A DNA stretch of 64,000 nucleotides from Melioribacter sp. (GTDB lineage: Bacteria > Bacteroidota > Ignavibacteria > Ignavibacteriales > Melioribacteraceae), in assembly GCA_020723965.1 (NCBI GenBank), contig DYHW01000001.1, positions 668,587 to 732,586 on the forward strand, in the 5' to 3' direction. How positions within the stretch are numbered: the stretch's first letter is position 1; the number at the start of each line of letters is the position of its first letter. Shown in pieces: positions 26,001-35,566 of the stretch. Made by a program: the position numbers and the translations under genes. The notes below the pieces were generated by a model, which saw only the letters and a list, made by a program, of their open reading frames with translations, made no database searches and was not told the DNA's origin.

Positions 26001-27260
26001 GTGAAAAAAAAATCCTTAAAATATTTTAGACCTTTGTTGTTGTTTCTTACGGCTCTTCTCTTGGGCGGCTGCGTAGAATCATTGACTGATATTCAAACAA
26101 GCACTACTCCATCAATAGAAATTGTTTCTCCCAAGACTGGTGATTCTGTTCTGGTTGGGAAAAATTTAGTAAAATATAATGCAAGCGATGGAGCTGGCGG
26201 ACAAGGATTATCGCACTACGAATTATTCATTAACGGAGTATTTAAAAAGAAAATCGTTCAGAATGATGATGGCACAAATCCAACTATCTACTTAGAAATT
26301 GATTCGACTCTTCTTTATGCAAAAATAAATTATCATTTGGTAGTTTATAATAAGTTGGGGAAACAAAAGTCCTCCAAAGTTCAAGAAAATATTTTTGTTA
26401 AGGATAAACTGCCAAAAACGCCTTCTAATTTATTTCTGGCAAAAATAAATGAAACAACCGTTACACTTTTGTGGGATGATAATTCTTCTAATGAAAAAGG
26501 TTTTGAAATTTGGAGAAAAGATATCGGTACGGCTGGAACAATCGATTACAGAAAAATCAAAACCGTTTCCCAAAACACAATAAGCACAACCGATTTCAAT
26601 GTATCGCCATATATTACTTATTATTATAAAGTGCGCGCATATAACGATTCCGGTTTTTCCGATTTCAGTAATGAAGCCAACACAAGTAATTTGCCCGGCG
26701 GCTCGTGGAATTTGAAAGCCGAGGCGATTGGCGCAAGTTCTGTTCGCCTATTGTGGAATGACGTAGCACCTAATGAACACGGATTTATTATCGAACGAAC
26801 AGACCCTCTAACAAATGATTATAAAGTTCTTACTGTAATAGGTCCAAATAAAACAGAGTATTACGATAATTCAGTAAGACCTAATGCAACATATTCTTAT
26901 CGTGTTGCATTCTTCACATCTACTTCAAAAAGCCCATACTCTAACGAAGTTACTGTACTAACTTATTATAAAGATTTTCCCGCGCCCGCTAATCTTACTG
27001 TCTCTTACTTATCAGGCATTGGCGTTCAGCTTGATTGGACCGATAGAAATAAATTACAACATCAGGGAACTATTGTAGAACGGAGAATATTAGGGACAAG
27101 CGATTTTGTCGAAATCGGTTTAGTTCTTCCAGATGCTGCAAGATTTTACGATCAATTTGTTGGCCGCGGTAAATCATACATATATAGGGTAAGGCAGGTT
27201 TTAGATAAAAATGTTTATACACCGTATTCCGAAGAAGTTAGAATTGATATTCCAAACTGA
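26001..27260 (+). CDS. Lipoprotein with three FN3-like domains
   Basis: 419 residues, GTG start, no strong ribosome site. SpII signal with lipobox LLGGC. The first domain (about 35-130) resembles a bacterial Ig-like domain, followed by three fibronectin-III domains. Their conserved W strands appear as VTLLWDD, VRLLWND and VQLDWTD, with YYYKVRAYN / YSYRVAF / YIYRVRQ strands. Probably anchored in the outer membrane or periplasm. It is 8 bases upstream of the hybrid kinase and likely co-transcribed, so it could be its extracytoplasmic partner or a structural part of the preceding export locus. Confidence 0.75.
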   Translation: MKKKSLKYFRPLLLFLTALLLGGCVESLTDIQTSTTPSIEIVSPKTGDSVLVGKNLVKYNASDGAGGQGLSHYELFINGVFKKKIVQNDDGTNPTIYLEIDSTLLYAKINYHLVVYNKLGKQKSSKVQENIFVKDKLPKTPSNLFLAKINETTVTLLWDDNSSNEKGFEIWRKDIGTAGTIDYRKIKTVSQNTISTTDFNVSPYITYYYKVRAYNDSGFSDFSNEANTSNLPGGSWNLKAEAIGASSVRLLWNDVAPNEHGFIIERTDPLTNDYKVLTVIGPNKTEYYDNSVRPNATYSYRVAFFTSTSKSPYSNEVTVLTYYKDFPAPANLTVSYLSGIGVQLDWTDRNKLQHQGTIVERRILGTSDFVEIGLVLPDAARFYDQFVGRGKSYIYRVRQVLDKNVYTPYSEEVRIDIPN

Positions 27261-27268
27261 GAATAAAA

Positions 27269-30200
27269 ATGACTGACGATTTTAATCTTAATAATTCTTC
27301 TCCAAGGTTTATTTCTAAACCGAGCTTAGTTGTTGATAAATCGGGCAGGATAATAGCGCTTAGTTCGGAATTCAGAAAAATTGTTTCTGGCGCAGCGGCT
27401 CATCAGAACTTTTTCGATCTTTTTTATGGCGATAATTTAGACCTTCTTCGTAAACTTTTTTCTGAAGCAAAAGAAAATGAAATAACCACAAAAGATAAAA
27501 TTGAAATTGAATTGGAATCTAGTAAAGAAATTTTCGATGTGGTTTTTATTCCTTTGCGCAGCGAAAATAATCTTTATCTTCAGATCGCATTCGATCCGCA
27601 GTTCAAAGAACCGCCCTCAACCGAAGTCAAAAAATTTTGGATCGCTTCTTCCGACATAAAAGAACTTGTTGACGATCAAAAAATCATTCGGATAATTGAC
27701 AAGATCAAGCTGACTTTTCCTTTTTCCTTTATCGAAAAAGCTAAAGTGCAAAAAGAAATAAATGAAATTGAAGAATATTTCTGGATGAAAGACGCTTCGG
27801 GCAAATATATTTTAGTGAATGAAAAATACGCTGAGTCGATAGGATACAAAGCTAATCAGGTAGAAAATAAAACAGAAGCTGAATTGCTTCCCAAATATCT
27901 TGCAGATCTTTACAGCAGCATCGATAATTACATTACAAATTCTACTAACACAGTTCTTCTCGAAAGCAGCGCTAAGCAGATCGTTGAAGGCGTGCAGAAA
28001 AATATTTCGGTTGTCGAAATTCCTCTCTGCGATCTTGATAACAATGTTGTTGCTATAATTGGTTTTACTAAAAAATCCGATCCTAAAAAACAAATTATTG
28101 AGCAGCCGAAATTCGAACCGCTCTACTTCAAAACTATTCCTTTTGCAATATGCATCATCGATAATGAAAATAAGATTATTGCATGCACGAAAGATTTTTT
28201 AAAGTTGTTCAATCTCGGCTTGGAGATCGATTTAGTTGATTACGATGTTCACCAAATATTCGAAAGAGAATTTATTTCCTTATTTGAAACATTTCAGAGA
28301 AAAGATAATTTAAAGAATGAGCATGTTTTCAGTTATCTTTTCAGCGAGAAAACAAAATTAGCTGTTGACGTTAAATTGATTAAGATTTATGATGAAGAAG
28401 GAAAGTATATTGCAACTCAAGTATCATTTTTGCCAAAAGTAGAAAAAGATTTACAATTCGAAACAAAAGCAAAAATGTACGATATTCTCAATGAATATGT
28501 TCCCGAGGCGATTTTTATATATGATATTGAAAATCTGAAATTTCTTGAGGTCAATGAAGCCGCATTAAAATTGTATGGTTATAAACGGAACGATTTCCTA
28601 AATATGGACCTAACCGATCTCTACGCGCCTGAAGATATTCAAACATTGATTGAGACAGGCGAAAGTAAAAGTGCTCCAGGTGAATTCAGCGGACCCTGGC
28701 GCCATAAAAAGAAAGATGGAAGTTCAGTCCTTGTTGAATCGAGCAGAATTTCGATAGAATTCAAAGGTAAAAAAGCGCACCTTAATGTTGTGCGCAACAT
28801 TTCAGCGCAAGCCGACACTAAAAAGAAGCAGCAAATACTAGAATCTGTTTTTACAAATACAAATGAGCCTGTTTTAATTACTGATAAGGATGGATTTATT
28901 ACCGAGATAAACGAACCTGTTTCTAAAAAAATAGGGTACTCAAAAAAAGATTTAGAATCACGTCCATTTATTTCTCTTGTATCTGATGACGACCGCGCAA
29001 AAGTAAATAAAAACATTTTTCAATCTAATCTGCTAAAAACTACTTCGCTCGATATAGACCTTAAAAAATCATCAGGCACTTTTCATAAAGCTATACTTAT
29101 AGCAACGCCAATAAAAAACTTTAATAGTGAAATCGATTCCTTTTGCTTGATCGTCCGTCCGCTTGAAGAACCAATTTCAGCTAAAGATGTAAATCATCTC
29201 CAAGAAGATGTTTCGGGAAAAATTGATCCTCCCTTTCTATCGAATGTTTTTCATGAAATACTTACGCCGATAAATGTTATACTTGGATTCACTCAAGAAA
29301 TTGGTGAAAGCATTAAAACACCAAATGAAGAGCAGAAAGAAGCAATTGAAATAATTAAAGAGAACCAGAAATTGCTTCTTCAAATAATGGACAATGCAGT
29401 TGAATATTCTACGCTTGAGCAGAAGGTTATTAAATTTCGTCCGGAAGAAATTAGGTTTGTAGACCTCTTAAATGAATTAAAAGAAAATACGCGAAAGACT
29501 GCTGAATCCAAAAAAGTTGAGCTTTCTTACGGAAAAATTTCTTCTTCACTTTCTGTTGAAACTGACCGCCAAAAATTTGTATCTCTTATCAGCTTATTTA
29601 TAACATTTGCTATTCAGATCACAAAAGAAAATTCAATTTTTCTTTCTGCTTACTCTTACGATGCAAATTACTTCGCAATAGGAATTAAGGACAAACCAAA
29701 CACAATAACACAATATTTATTGAAAGCGTTAAACGATATCTTTACTGATGATGAGAATTTAAGCAGGAGAAATTATGGGTTCTCCAGATTTTCAGTTAAG
29801 CTTGCCAAGAAGTTGATCGATTTACTTTCCGTTAAAAAAGAAATTATAATGAAAGGAACAGAGCCGATCGAATTTGCATTTTTGTTCCCGCTTAAATTTA
29901 TAGTTTCAGATAAAGAAAAAATGGAAGTTGTATCGGTTGCTCCTCCCAAAGTGATTGAAAAAACAGCTGCTTATATTAATGAATCGACTAATCTTACTGA
30001 GGAAGTTATTTCGGCAAAACCTCAAATCGGAAAAACATTTGTTGATGAACCCAAACAGCTGGTACTCTCTCAACTTTCTTGTTTATATTTTGAAGATCAG
30101 GTCGATTCTCAAATGCTGTTTAAGGTGCAGATGAAAGATTTGAAAAGTATCGAGTTTGCCCCGAGCTTTGAATCTGCGCTTCCTTTGCTAAAAACAAAAA

Positions 30201-30433
30201 AATTTGATTTCATCGTTATGGATATAAATTTGCAAGGCGAGTATAACGGCCTTGATGCTCTCCGTATTATTCAGCGAATGCCAGGTTATAAAAATACCCC
30301 TATTATTGCTTCTACAGCATATCTGCAGCCAGGCGCGCGCGATAATTTTATAGCCGCCGGATTTACAGAGTTTGTTTCCAAACCTTTGTTAAGAGATAAA
30401 CTTATCGAAGTCCTCAAAATTCTTTTTACTTAG
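27269..30433 (+). CDS. Multi-PAS hybrid histidine kinase with degenerate ATPase domain
   Basis: 1054 residues, no membrane segment seen. About five PAS-type domains (roughly 10-110, 165-280, 290-390, 405-520, 525-640). The fourth has the clearest motifs (LEVNEAALKLYGY, then HKKKDGSSVLVE). Then a HisKA segment with His662 in FHEILTPINVILGF. The following CA domain is degraded: the N-box asparagines are missing (LISLFITFAIQ), the D-box reads IKDKPNT and the glycine-rich box reads NYGFSRFSVKLAKKL. The C-terminal receiver (about 925-1054) is intact: acidic pair ED, phosphoacceptor D985 in VMDINL, lysine in SKP. It may receive phosphate from another kinase rather than autophosphorylate. Confidence 0.8.
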   Translation: MTDDFNLNNSSPRFISKPSLVVDKSGRIIALSSEFRKIVSGAAAHQNFFDLFYGDNLDLLRKLFSEAKENEITTKDKIEIELESSKEIFDVVFIPLRSENNLYLQIAFDPQFKEPPSTEVKKFWIASSDIKELVDDQKIIRIIDKIKLTFPFSFIEKAKVQKEINEIEEYFWMKDASGKYILVNEKYAESIGYKANQVENKTEAELLPKYLADLYSSIDNYITNSTNTVLLESSAKQIVEGVQKNISVVEIPLCDLDNNVVAIIGFTKKSDPKKQIIEQPKFEPLYFKTIPFAICIIDNENKIIACTKDFLKLFNLGLEIDLVDYDVHQIFEREFISLFETFQRKDNLKNEHVFSYLFSEKTKLAVDVKLIKIYDEEGKYIATQVSFLPKVEKDLQFETKAKMYDILNEYVPEAIFIYDIENLKFLEVNEAALKLYGYKRNDFLNMDLTDLYAPEDIQTLIETGESKSAPGEFSGPWRHKKKDGSSVLVESSRISIEFKGKKAHLNVVRNISAQADTKKKQQILESVFTNTNEPVLITDKDGFITEINEPVSKKIGYSKKDLESRPFISLVSDDDRAKVNKNIFQSNLLKTTSLDIDLKKSSGTFHKAILIATPIKNFNSEIDSFCLIVRPLEEPISAKDVNHLQEDVSGKIDPPFLSNVFHEILTPINVILGFTQEIGESIKTPNEEQKEAIEIIKENQKLLLQIMDNAVEYSTLEQKVIKFRPEEIRFVDLLNELKENTRKTAESKKVELSYGKISSSLSVETDRQKFVSLISLFITFAIQITKENSIFLSAYSYDANYFAIGIKDKPNTITQYLLKALNDIFTDDENLSRRNYGFSRFSVKLAKKLIDLLSVKKEIIMKGTEPIEFAFLFPLKFIVSDKEKMEVVSVAPPKVIEKTAAYINESTNLTEEVISAKPQIGKTFVDEPKQLVLSQLSCLYFEDQVDSQMLFKVQMKDLKSIEFAPSFESALPLLKTKKFDFIVMDINLQGEYNGLDALRIIQRMPGYKNTPIIASTAYLQPGARDNFIAAGFTEFVSKPLLRDKLIEVLKILFT

Positions 30434-30623
30434 TTTTTCTATTTCTTTCATAATTATAAGAACACATTTCTCTTTTAATAAATGGAGTGAATAATATTTC
30501 GTAACGTCTAAAATATTTTTTCAGATCAATTCTGCAAATACTGTGGAATAATGATTATTCATGAAAGTTAGTTGAATTAACTTATTGCGAATGGTATTTT
30601 TTACCTAAATAATTGAGAAAATT

Positions 30624-32033
30624 ATGCTGATCTATAATACGCTAACAAAAAGGAAAGAAGAATTCATTCCTATAAATCCGCCTAAAGTTACGATGTATAT
30701 GTGCGGACCTACGGTGTATGATTATTTCCACATTGGCAATGCCAGATCTTTTATTATGGCAGATATTGTAAGAAGGTATCTGCAGTTCAAAGGTTTTCAA
30801 GTGAAATTAGTTATTAATATTACGGATGTTGACGATAAGATTATTAAAAAATCTAATGATGAAAAAAAACCTGCTGAAGAAATTGCCGGCTTTTATTCTC
30901 AAGCTTTTTTTGAAGACTTGGAACGCTTAAAAGTAAAGCCTGCAGATTTTTATCCTAAAGCCACACTGCATCTTGCAGAGATGATTGAAGTAATTAAGGA
31001 ATTAGAATCGAAAGGAATTGCATATAATATTGATGGGAATGTTTTTTATGACGTATCGAAATTTGATACCTATGGAAAATTAAGCGGAAAAAATTTGGAT
31101 GAACTTGAAGCCGGCGCCCGCGTTGATGTTAATGAAAAGAAAAAAAATCCTCTCGATTTTTCATTATGGAAAAGAGCCAAAGAAGGAGAAATGTGCTGGG
31201 ATAGCCCTTGGGGGATAGGACGGCCTGGCTGGCATATTGAGTGTTCTGCTATGAGTACAAAGCATCTTGGAAGATCAATTGATATTCATGCCGGCGGAAA
31301 CGATTTGATATTTCCTCATCACGAAAACGAAATAGCGCAAAGTGAAGCTGCATTCGAACAGAAATTTGTTAGGTATTGGATGCATTTCGGATTTCTCAAT
31401 ATTCAAAATGAAAAGATGTCTAAATCACTTGGTAATTTTTTTACTGCGCGTGACGTTCAGCAAAAGTACTCTGCTGAAGCAATTCGGCTTTTTTTTGCAC
31501 AAACAAACTATGGGGGACCGTTAAACTTTAGCGATGAATTATTGGGAGCCGCTCAAAAAGGGACTGAGAAAATTATCAACTTTGCGGAAAGACTCGAAGA
31601 AGAGATAACTAAGGAATCGTCTGGAAATTTCTATCCCAATTTCGATGTGAAAAAATTTTTTGGTGAGTTTGAAAAAGTAATGGATGATGATTTTAACACA
31701 CCTCAAGCAGTAGCTCTTATTTTCGATTTTATAAGATCAGCAAACAAAATCATCTCGGAAAATGATAATATTCAAAAAGAATTTTATCTTGAATTAAAAA
31801 GCTTCTTAAAGAAAACGGCGGAAGATATACTCGGTATAGTTCATTTGGATGAATTGAAAAAGCCGCCTATGTTCTTTTTAGAGAATGATTTGATAAATCT
31901 GCTTATTAATATTCGAGAAAATTTGAAGAAAGAAAAAAATTATACTATGGCTGATCTAATTAGGAACAAGTTGCATGAAATGGGAATAATTCTTCAGGAT
32001 AGCAAAACTGGAACAACATTTAAAAGAAAGTAG
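30624..32033 (+). CDS. cysS: Cysteinyl-tRNA synthetase
   Basis: Class I aminoacyl-tRNA synthetase charging tRNA-Cys; 469 residues, normal length. It has the zinc ligand C27 in YMCGPTVYD, HIGN in the HIGH position, the WHIECSAMS motif and the KMSKS loop, followed by a helical anticodon-binding C-terminal domain. Monocistronic, with 190 bases of AT-rich upstream DNA. Nothing unusual. Confidence 0.97.
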   Translation: MLIYNTLTKRKEEFIPINPPKVTMYMCGPTVYDYFHIGNARSFIMADIVRRYLQFKGFQVKLVINITDVDDKIIKKSNDEKKPAEEIAGFYSQAFFEDLERLKVKPADFYPKATLHLAEMIEVIKELESKGIAYNIDGNVFYDVSKFDTYGKLSGKNLDELEAGARVDVNEKKKNPLDFSLWKRAKEGEMCWDSPWGIGRPGWHIECSAMSTKHLGRSIDIHAGGNDLIFPHHENEIAQSEAAFEQKFVRYWMHFGFLNIQNEKMSKSLGNFFTARDVQQKYSAEAIRLFFAQTNYGGPLNFSDELLGAAQKGTEKIINFAERLEEEITKESSGNFYPNFDVKKFFGEFEKVMDDDFNTPQAVALIFDFIRSANKIISENDNIQKEFYLELKSFLKKTAEDILGIVHLDELKKPPMFFLENDLINLLINIRENLKKEKNYTMADLIRNKLHEMGIILQDSKTGTTFKRK

Positions 32034-32119
32034 TATCATATTGTGCAGTGAGCTATTTAATAGGCATCAAATAAAAAATATCTCTATTTTGCTTTAAGAG
32101 AAATTACACAGAGCCGACA

Positions 32120-32884
32120 ATGAAAAATTTAAGACTCACACTAATTTTAATTTGTTGTTCATTCAATTTAGCGATAGCGCAAGGCACAAGCGCAAAATTT
32201 GAATACAGAAGTTTAATCGACATGCCAACGGCTGGCGTTCTTGAGAAAGGTTTTGCCGCCGTTACTTTAGATGTTATGCCCTTTGGAGTCCTGATTTCAA
32301 AAATCGAAGTTGGAGTTTTTGAAGGATTTGGTTTTGGAATTTCATATGGTGGTAGTAATATTATCGGCTCTGGAAAAGTTAGCTGGTATAAACTTCCTTC
32401 TGTCAATGTTAGAGCACGTTTTGCTGATGAAGATCAAGCTTTACCTGCAATAACTTTTGGCTTCGATTCTCAAGGCAAAGGCAGTTATGACAAAAAATTA
32501 AATCGTTTTGAGATAAAATCACCCGGTTTTTTTCTCGCTGTATCTAAAAATTTTGAATTCTTTGGTTATTTAAGCTTACATGCGGTTATGAATTATTCTC
32601 TTGAAAGAGATGATGCTGATAAAGACCTCAATATGGGATTTGGTTTTGAAAAAACCCTTGGCGGAAAAATTTCTTTTATTGGGCAGTATGATTTTGGTAT
32701 AAATGATAATACCGGTTCTGCCTTAGGAAAGGGGAATGGATATCTAAACCTTGGGATGCGTTGGACAGTTGGCGAAGGATTAACTTTAGGGATAGATTTA
32801 CGTAATATGCTGAAAAATAAAAAAATATCGGGTAACATAGCAGACCGTGGCATTTTTGTAGAGTATCTAAAAGCAATTTTCTAG
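32120..32884 (+). CDS. Exported beta-rich protein, probable outer-membrane barrel
   Basis: 254 residues with a signal peptide (cleavage near AIAQG). The mature part has alternating glycine/aromatic strands (GFGFGISYGGSNIIG, KTLGGKISFIGQYDFGIND, GYLNLGMRWTVGEGLTLGIDLRNML) and a C-terminal phenylalanine (KAIF), typical of small outer-membrane barrels in this phylum. No named family recognised. It is between cysS and a lipoprotein gene, with no obvious operon link. Confidence 0.7.
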   Translation: MKNLRLTLILICCSFNLAIAQGTSAKFEYRSLIDMPTAGVLEKGFAAVTLDVMPFGVLISKIEVGVFEGFGFGISYGGSNIIGSGKVSWYKLPSVNVRARFADEDQALPAITFGFDSQGKGSYDKKLNRFEIKSPGFFLAVSKNFEFFGYLSLHAVMNYSLERDDADKDLNMGFGFEKTLGGKISFIGQYDFGINDNTGSALGKGNGYLNLGMRWTVGEGLTLGIDLRNMLKNKKISGNIADRGIFVEYLKAIF

Positions 32885-33024
32885 GTCTACTGTATTGTAA
32901 TTCTCACACGGTTGTTTATTTTTTTATACAGACTTCAATTTTATCTTCAATTTTTGTGCATCATTTACCGCTTTTGTTGGTATTGTTTTTGTTTAACATG
33001 ATAAGATGAAAGGAGTGAAAAGCT

Positions 33025-33984
33025 ATGAAAACTCTTATAAAAATATTGGCTCTTCTACCGCTTATCTTTTTAAGCGGCTGCTACACACAAATTGCTATTC
33101 GAGATTACCCAGATAAAGACTCTCGGTATGAGGATCGATATGCATATGAAGATGAGCAGTATGATTCAACTGATCGTTATAATGAACGTGATCTAGATAT
33201 CTATAATTTCTACGATAGGGATAATTGGGGTTACCGAAGGTATTTATGGGGCTATTATCCCTCATTTGGTTTTTCAATTGGTTACTCCCCCTTTTATTGG
33301 GGATGGTCGTGGTATGATTACTACTACTATCATTTGAATCCTGGATACTATTGGCCCTGGTATTATTACCCACGCTCATACTATTATCCGCCATATTATT
33401 ATTGGGGAAGTGATTATCAGCCAACCGTTAACTATAAACCGAAGCTAAGAGATTATGATGGCGAACGAGGTAGTAAAGAGCGTTATAGAGATTCAAGTGG
33501 AGATAGAGAAAGACCAGCCGGTTCGTATCGCGAAAGAGGCGATAGAGGAAATGATGTAGATTTAAGTAGAACAAGAGTATCAAGAGAAACTCCTTCTCAG
33601 AGTACGAGTAATCCAAGAGTATCGAAAGATTCTCCTTCGGATAATCGTAATAGAGAAATTCGTACACGTGATAGAAAAAGCGATGGGGATAGAACCGCCC
33701 CATCAATAAGAGAGCGGGATGGTTCACGCCGGAGTGGTAATTCGAACGAAAGAGAACAACGAACACCTCGCAGTGATAATAACAAAGGATATGAACCAAG
33801 CAGCGGAAGAGAACGATCTTCGCCTACAGATTCACCCAAAAACGAACCGAGCAGAGAAAGACAGACTCCTTCATATACTCCAAGGAATGAACCTAGTAAT
33901 AGTCCTCCGCCAGCTTCGCCTCCAAGATCCGACGGAGGATCACGGTCATCGAGCAGCGGCAATGACGGCGAAAGGAAAAGATAA
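33025..33984 (+). CDS. Lipoprotein with Tyr/Trp-rich and Arg/Ser-rich low-complexity regions
   Basis: 319 residues. AAGGAG upstream fixes the start. Lipobox LSGC with acylated Cys at position 19. Three regions follow: an acidic D/Y/R region (about 28-65), an aromatic region dominated by Tyr, Trp and Pro (about 70-140), and a long R/S/D/E/P-rich disordered tail (about 150-319). There is no recognisable fold. The antisense strand is also open for 196 codons because of the biased composition, but the lipobox and ribosome site identify the plus strand as coding. Function unknown; a surface or adhesive role is a guess. Confidence 0.7.
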   Translation: MKTLIKILALLPLIFLSGCYTQIAIRDYPDKDSRYEDRYAYEDEQYDSTDRYNERDLDIYNFYDRDNWGYRRYLWGYYPSFGFSIGYSPFYWGWSWYDYYYYHLNPGYYWPWYYYPRSYYYPPYYYWGSDYQPTVNYKPKLRDYDGERGSKERYRDSSGDRERPAGSYRERGDRGNDVDLSRTRVSRETPSQSTSNPRVSKDSPSDNRNREIRTRDRKSDGDRTAPSIRERDGSRRSGNSNEREQRTPRSDNNKGYEPSSGRERSSPTDSPKNEPSRERQTPSYTPRNEPSNSPPPASPPRSDGGSRSSSSGNDGERKR

Positions 33985-34026
33985 TCTTGGCTAAAAATTG
34001 TATCCACTTTATTAAGTGAGGAGAAA

Positions 34027-35493
34027 ATGAAAAAAATGAAAAAATATTTTCTTGTTCTTTTTGTTCTATTTTCATCAGCATCTTTGTCCGGGCAAAATTT
34101 TAATGACGCTTTAAGATTGAGCGAGCCGGGAATAGTTTCGAATGCTAGAGCTTTAAGTATGGGCAATGCGTACACGGCAATAAGCAACGACCTTTCAGCA
34201 GCAAATTTTAATCCAGCCGGTTTTGCTCTTATTCGTAAGTTGGAATTTAATATTGGGCTAAATTATAACAACTACGGCAACAATGTTACTTTTTTAGGAA
34301 GCAAGAGAGAATTATCAAATAACTCTTCCAAACTCAATCAAGTTGGATTTGTATTCCCTGTTGCTACCTACCGTGGAAGTTTATCGTTTGCGCTCGGTTA
34401 CAATCAGTTAAAAGATTTCAATAGAGCTCTTAGCTATGAAGGATTCAATCAGAATAATAATTCGCTAATTCAAGATTTGACAAGTTACAACGATGATATC
34501 GCATTTAAATTGGCTTTAAGCTATCCTCTTTATTTCTTAGACCCTAAAACAAAAAAAATGGTGTATGATAAGGACACCACTGTTATAAAAGGAAAGTTAA
34601 ATCAACGCGGCAAAACAATTCAAGATGGAGGAATAAATACTTGGTTCTTTGGCGGCGCTATTGAAGTTGAAAAAGATATTTTTGTTGGCGGTACTATCAA
34701 CATCATCTCTGGAGAGTTTAATCGTAATAAAGAAGATTTTGAAGAAGATATTTTCAATTACTATCCTTCATCTGTTTTACTAGATCCTAAAGAGCCTGCT
34801 TCTGCAGATTTTAAATCTTTCTATATGAATGATATAGTTAACTGGGATATCGCCGGCTGGGATGCCAAACTTGGAGTCTTAGCAAAACTGAATGAAATGT
34901 TGAACCTTGGTATTACAATTCAGTTTCCACGAACATATACTATCAAAAAGACACAAACAATTTTTGCTGAAAGCAGATTTGGCAATGCAAGTTTCAAATT
35001 AAATCCTCCTTTAGAGGAAGCGACAGAATTTGATATTCGTACTCCATACGAATTTACATTTGGCACAGCATTCAAAAACAAATGGCTAACACTGAGCGCC
35101 GATGCTAAGCTGATCGATTATACTTCAATGGAACTTACTGCCGGACTTGATAAATGGGCTCGTACACAACGCAATCAGGATATAAAAGAATTGTTCCGTA
35201 CTGTACTGAATTTTAATACAGGCGCTGAGTATTTATTGAATGAGCTTGGGCTGGCTTTACGTTTTGGATTTATTTATATGTCATCCCCCTTTAAAGATGA
35301 TCCCGCTGACTATGATAAAAAATATATTACCAGCGGATTTGGATATTTAATTAGCAAAAATATTACTCTTAATGTTGGTTATGTTTACGGCTGGTGGAAA
35401 GATTTTGGCGATAATTACGGTAGCGGTATTGCCCGGACTTACCAAGATATAACGGTCAGAAATCTTATCACATCTCTCAACTATAGTTTTTAG
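34027..35493 (+). CDS. OmpP1/FadL-like outer-membrane protein
   Basis: 488 residues. Signal peptide (cleavage near LSGQN). The N-terminal motif ARALSMGNAYTAISNDLSAANFNPAG is the hallmark of the FadL/TodX hydrophobic-compound channels, followed by a long series of beta strands ending in ITSLNYSF with a terminal phenylalanine. Probably takes up hydrophobic substrates or functions as a general barrel. Preceded by GAGGAG and closed by a strong terminator at 35525. Confidence 0.82.
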   Translation: MKKMKKYFLVLFVLFSSASLSGQNFNDALRLSEPGIVSNARALSMGNAYTAISNDLSAANFNPAGFALIRKLEFNIGLNYNNYGNNVTFLGSKRELSNNSSKLNQVGFVFPVATYRGSLSFALGYNQLKDFNRALSYEGFNQNNNSLIQDLTSYNDDIAFKLALSYPLYFLDPKTKKMVYDKDTTVIKGKLNQRGKTIQDGGINTWFFGGAIEVEKDIFVGGTINIISGEFNRNKEDFEEDIFNYYPSSVLLDPKEPASADFKSFYMNDIVNWDIAGWDAKLGVLAKLNEMLNLGITIQFPRTYTIKKTQTIFAESRFGNASFKLNPPLEEATEFDIRTPYEFTFGTAFKNKWLTLSADAKLIDYTSMELTAGLDKWARTQRNQDIKELFRTVLNFNTGAEYLLNELGLALRFGFIYMSSPFKDDPADYDKKYITSGFGYLISKNITLNVGYVYGWWKDFGDNYGSGIARTYQDITVRNLITSLNYSF

Positions 35494-35524
35494 ATTCCCT
35501 CCCATATCTTGAAAAGCCAGAATG

Positions 35525-35550
35525 AGCGCCTTATTTTTAAGGCGCTTTTT
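35525..35550 (+). terminator. Rho-independent terminator after FadL-like gene
   Basis: Perfect 9-bp stem AGCGCCTTA (35525-35533) / TAAGGCGCT (35538-35546) with a TTTT loop and a following T-run. It lies only 6 bases before the ribosome site of rsgA. Confidence 0.9.
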
Positions 35551-35566
35551 CTATTAGGAGGTTTGC

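Noticed and set aside
33597..34187. 196-codon antisense frame opposite the Tyr/Arg-rich lipoprotein
   Set aside because: Produced by low-complexity codon bias; the plus strand has a lipobox and a ribosome site.
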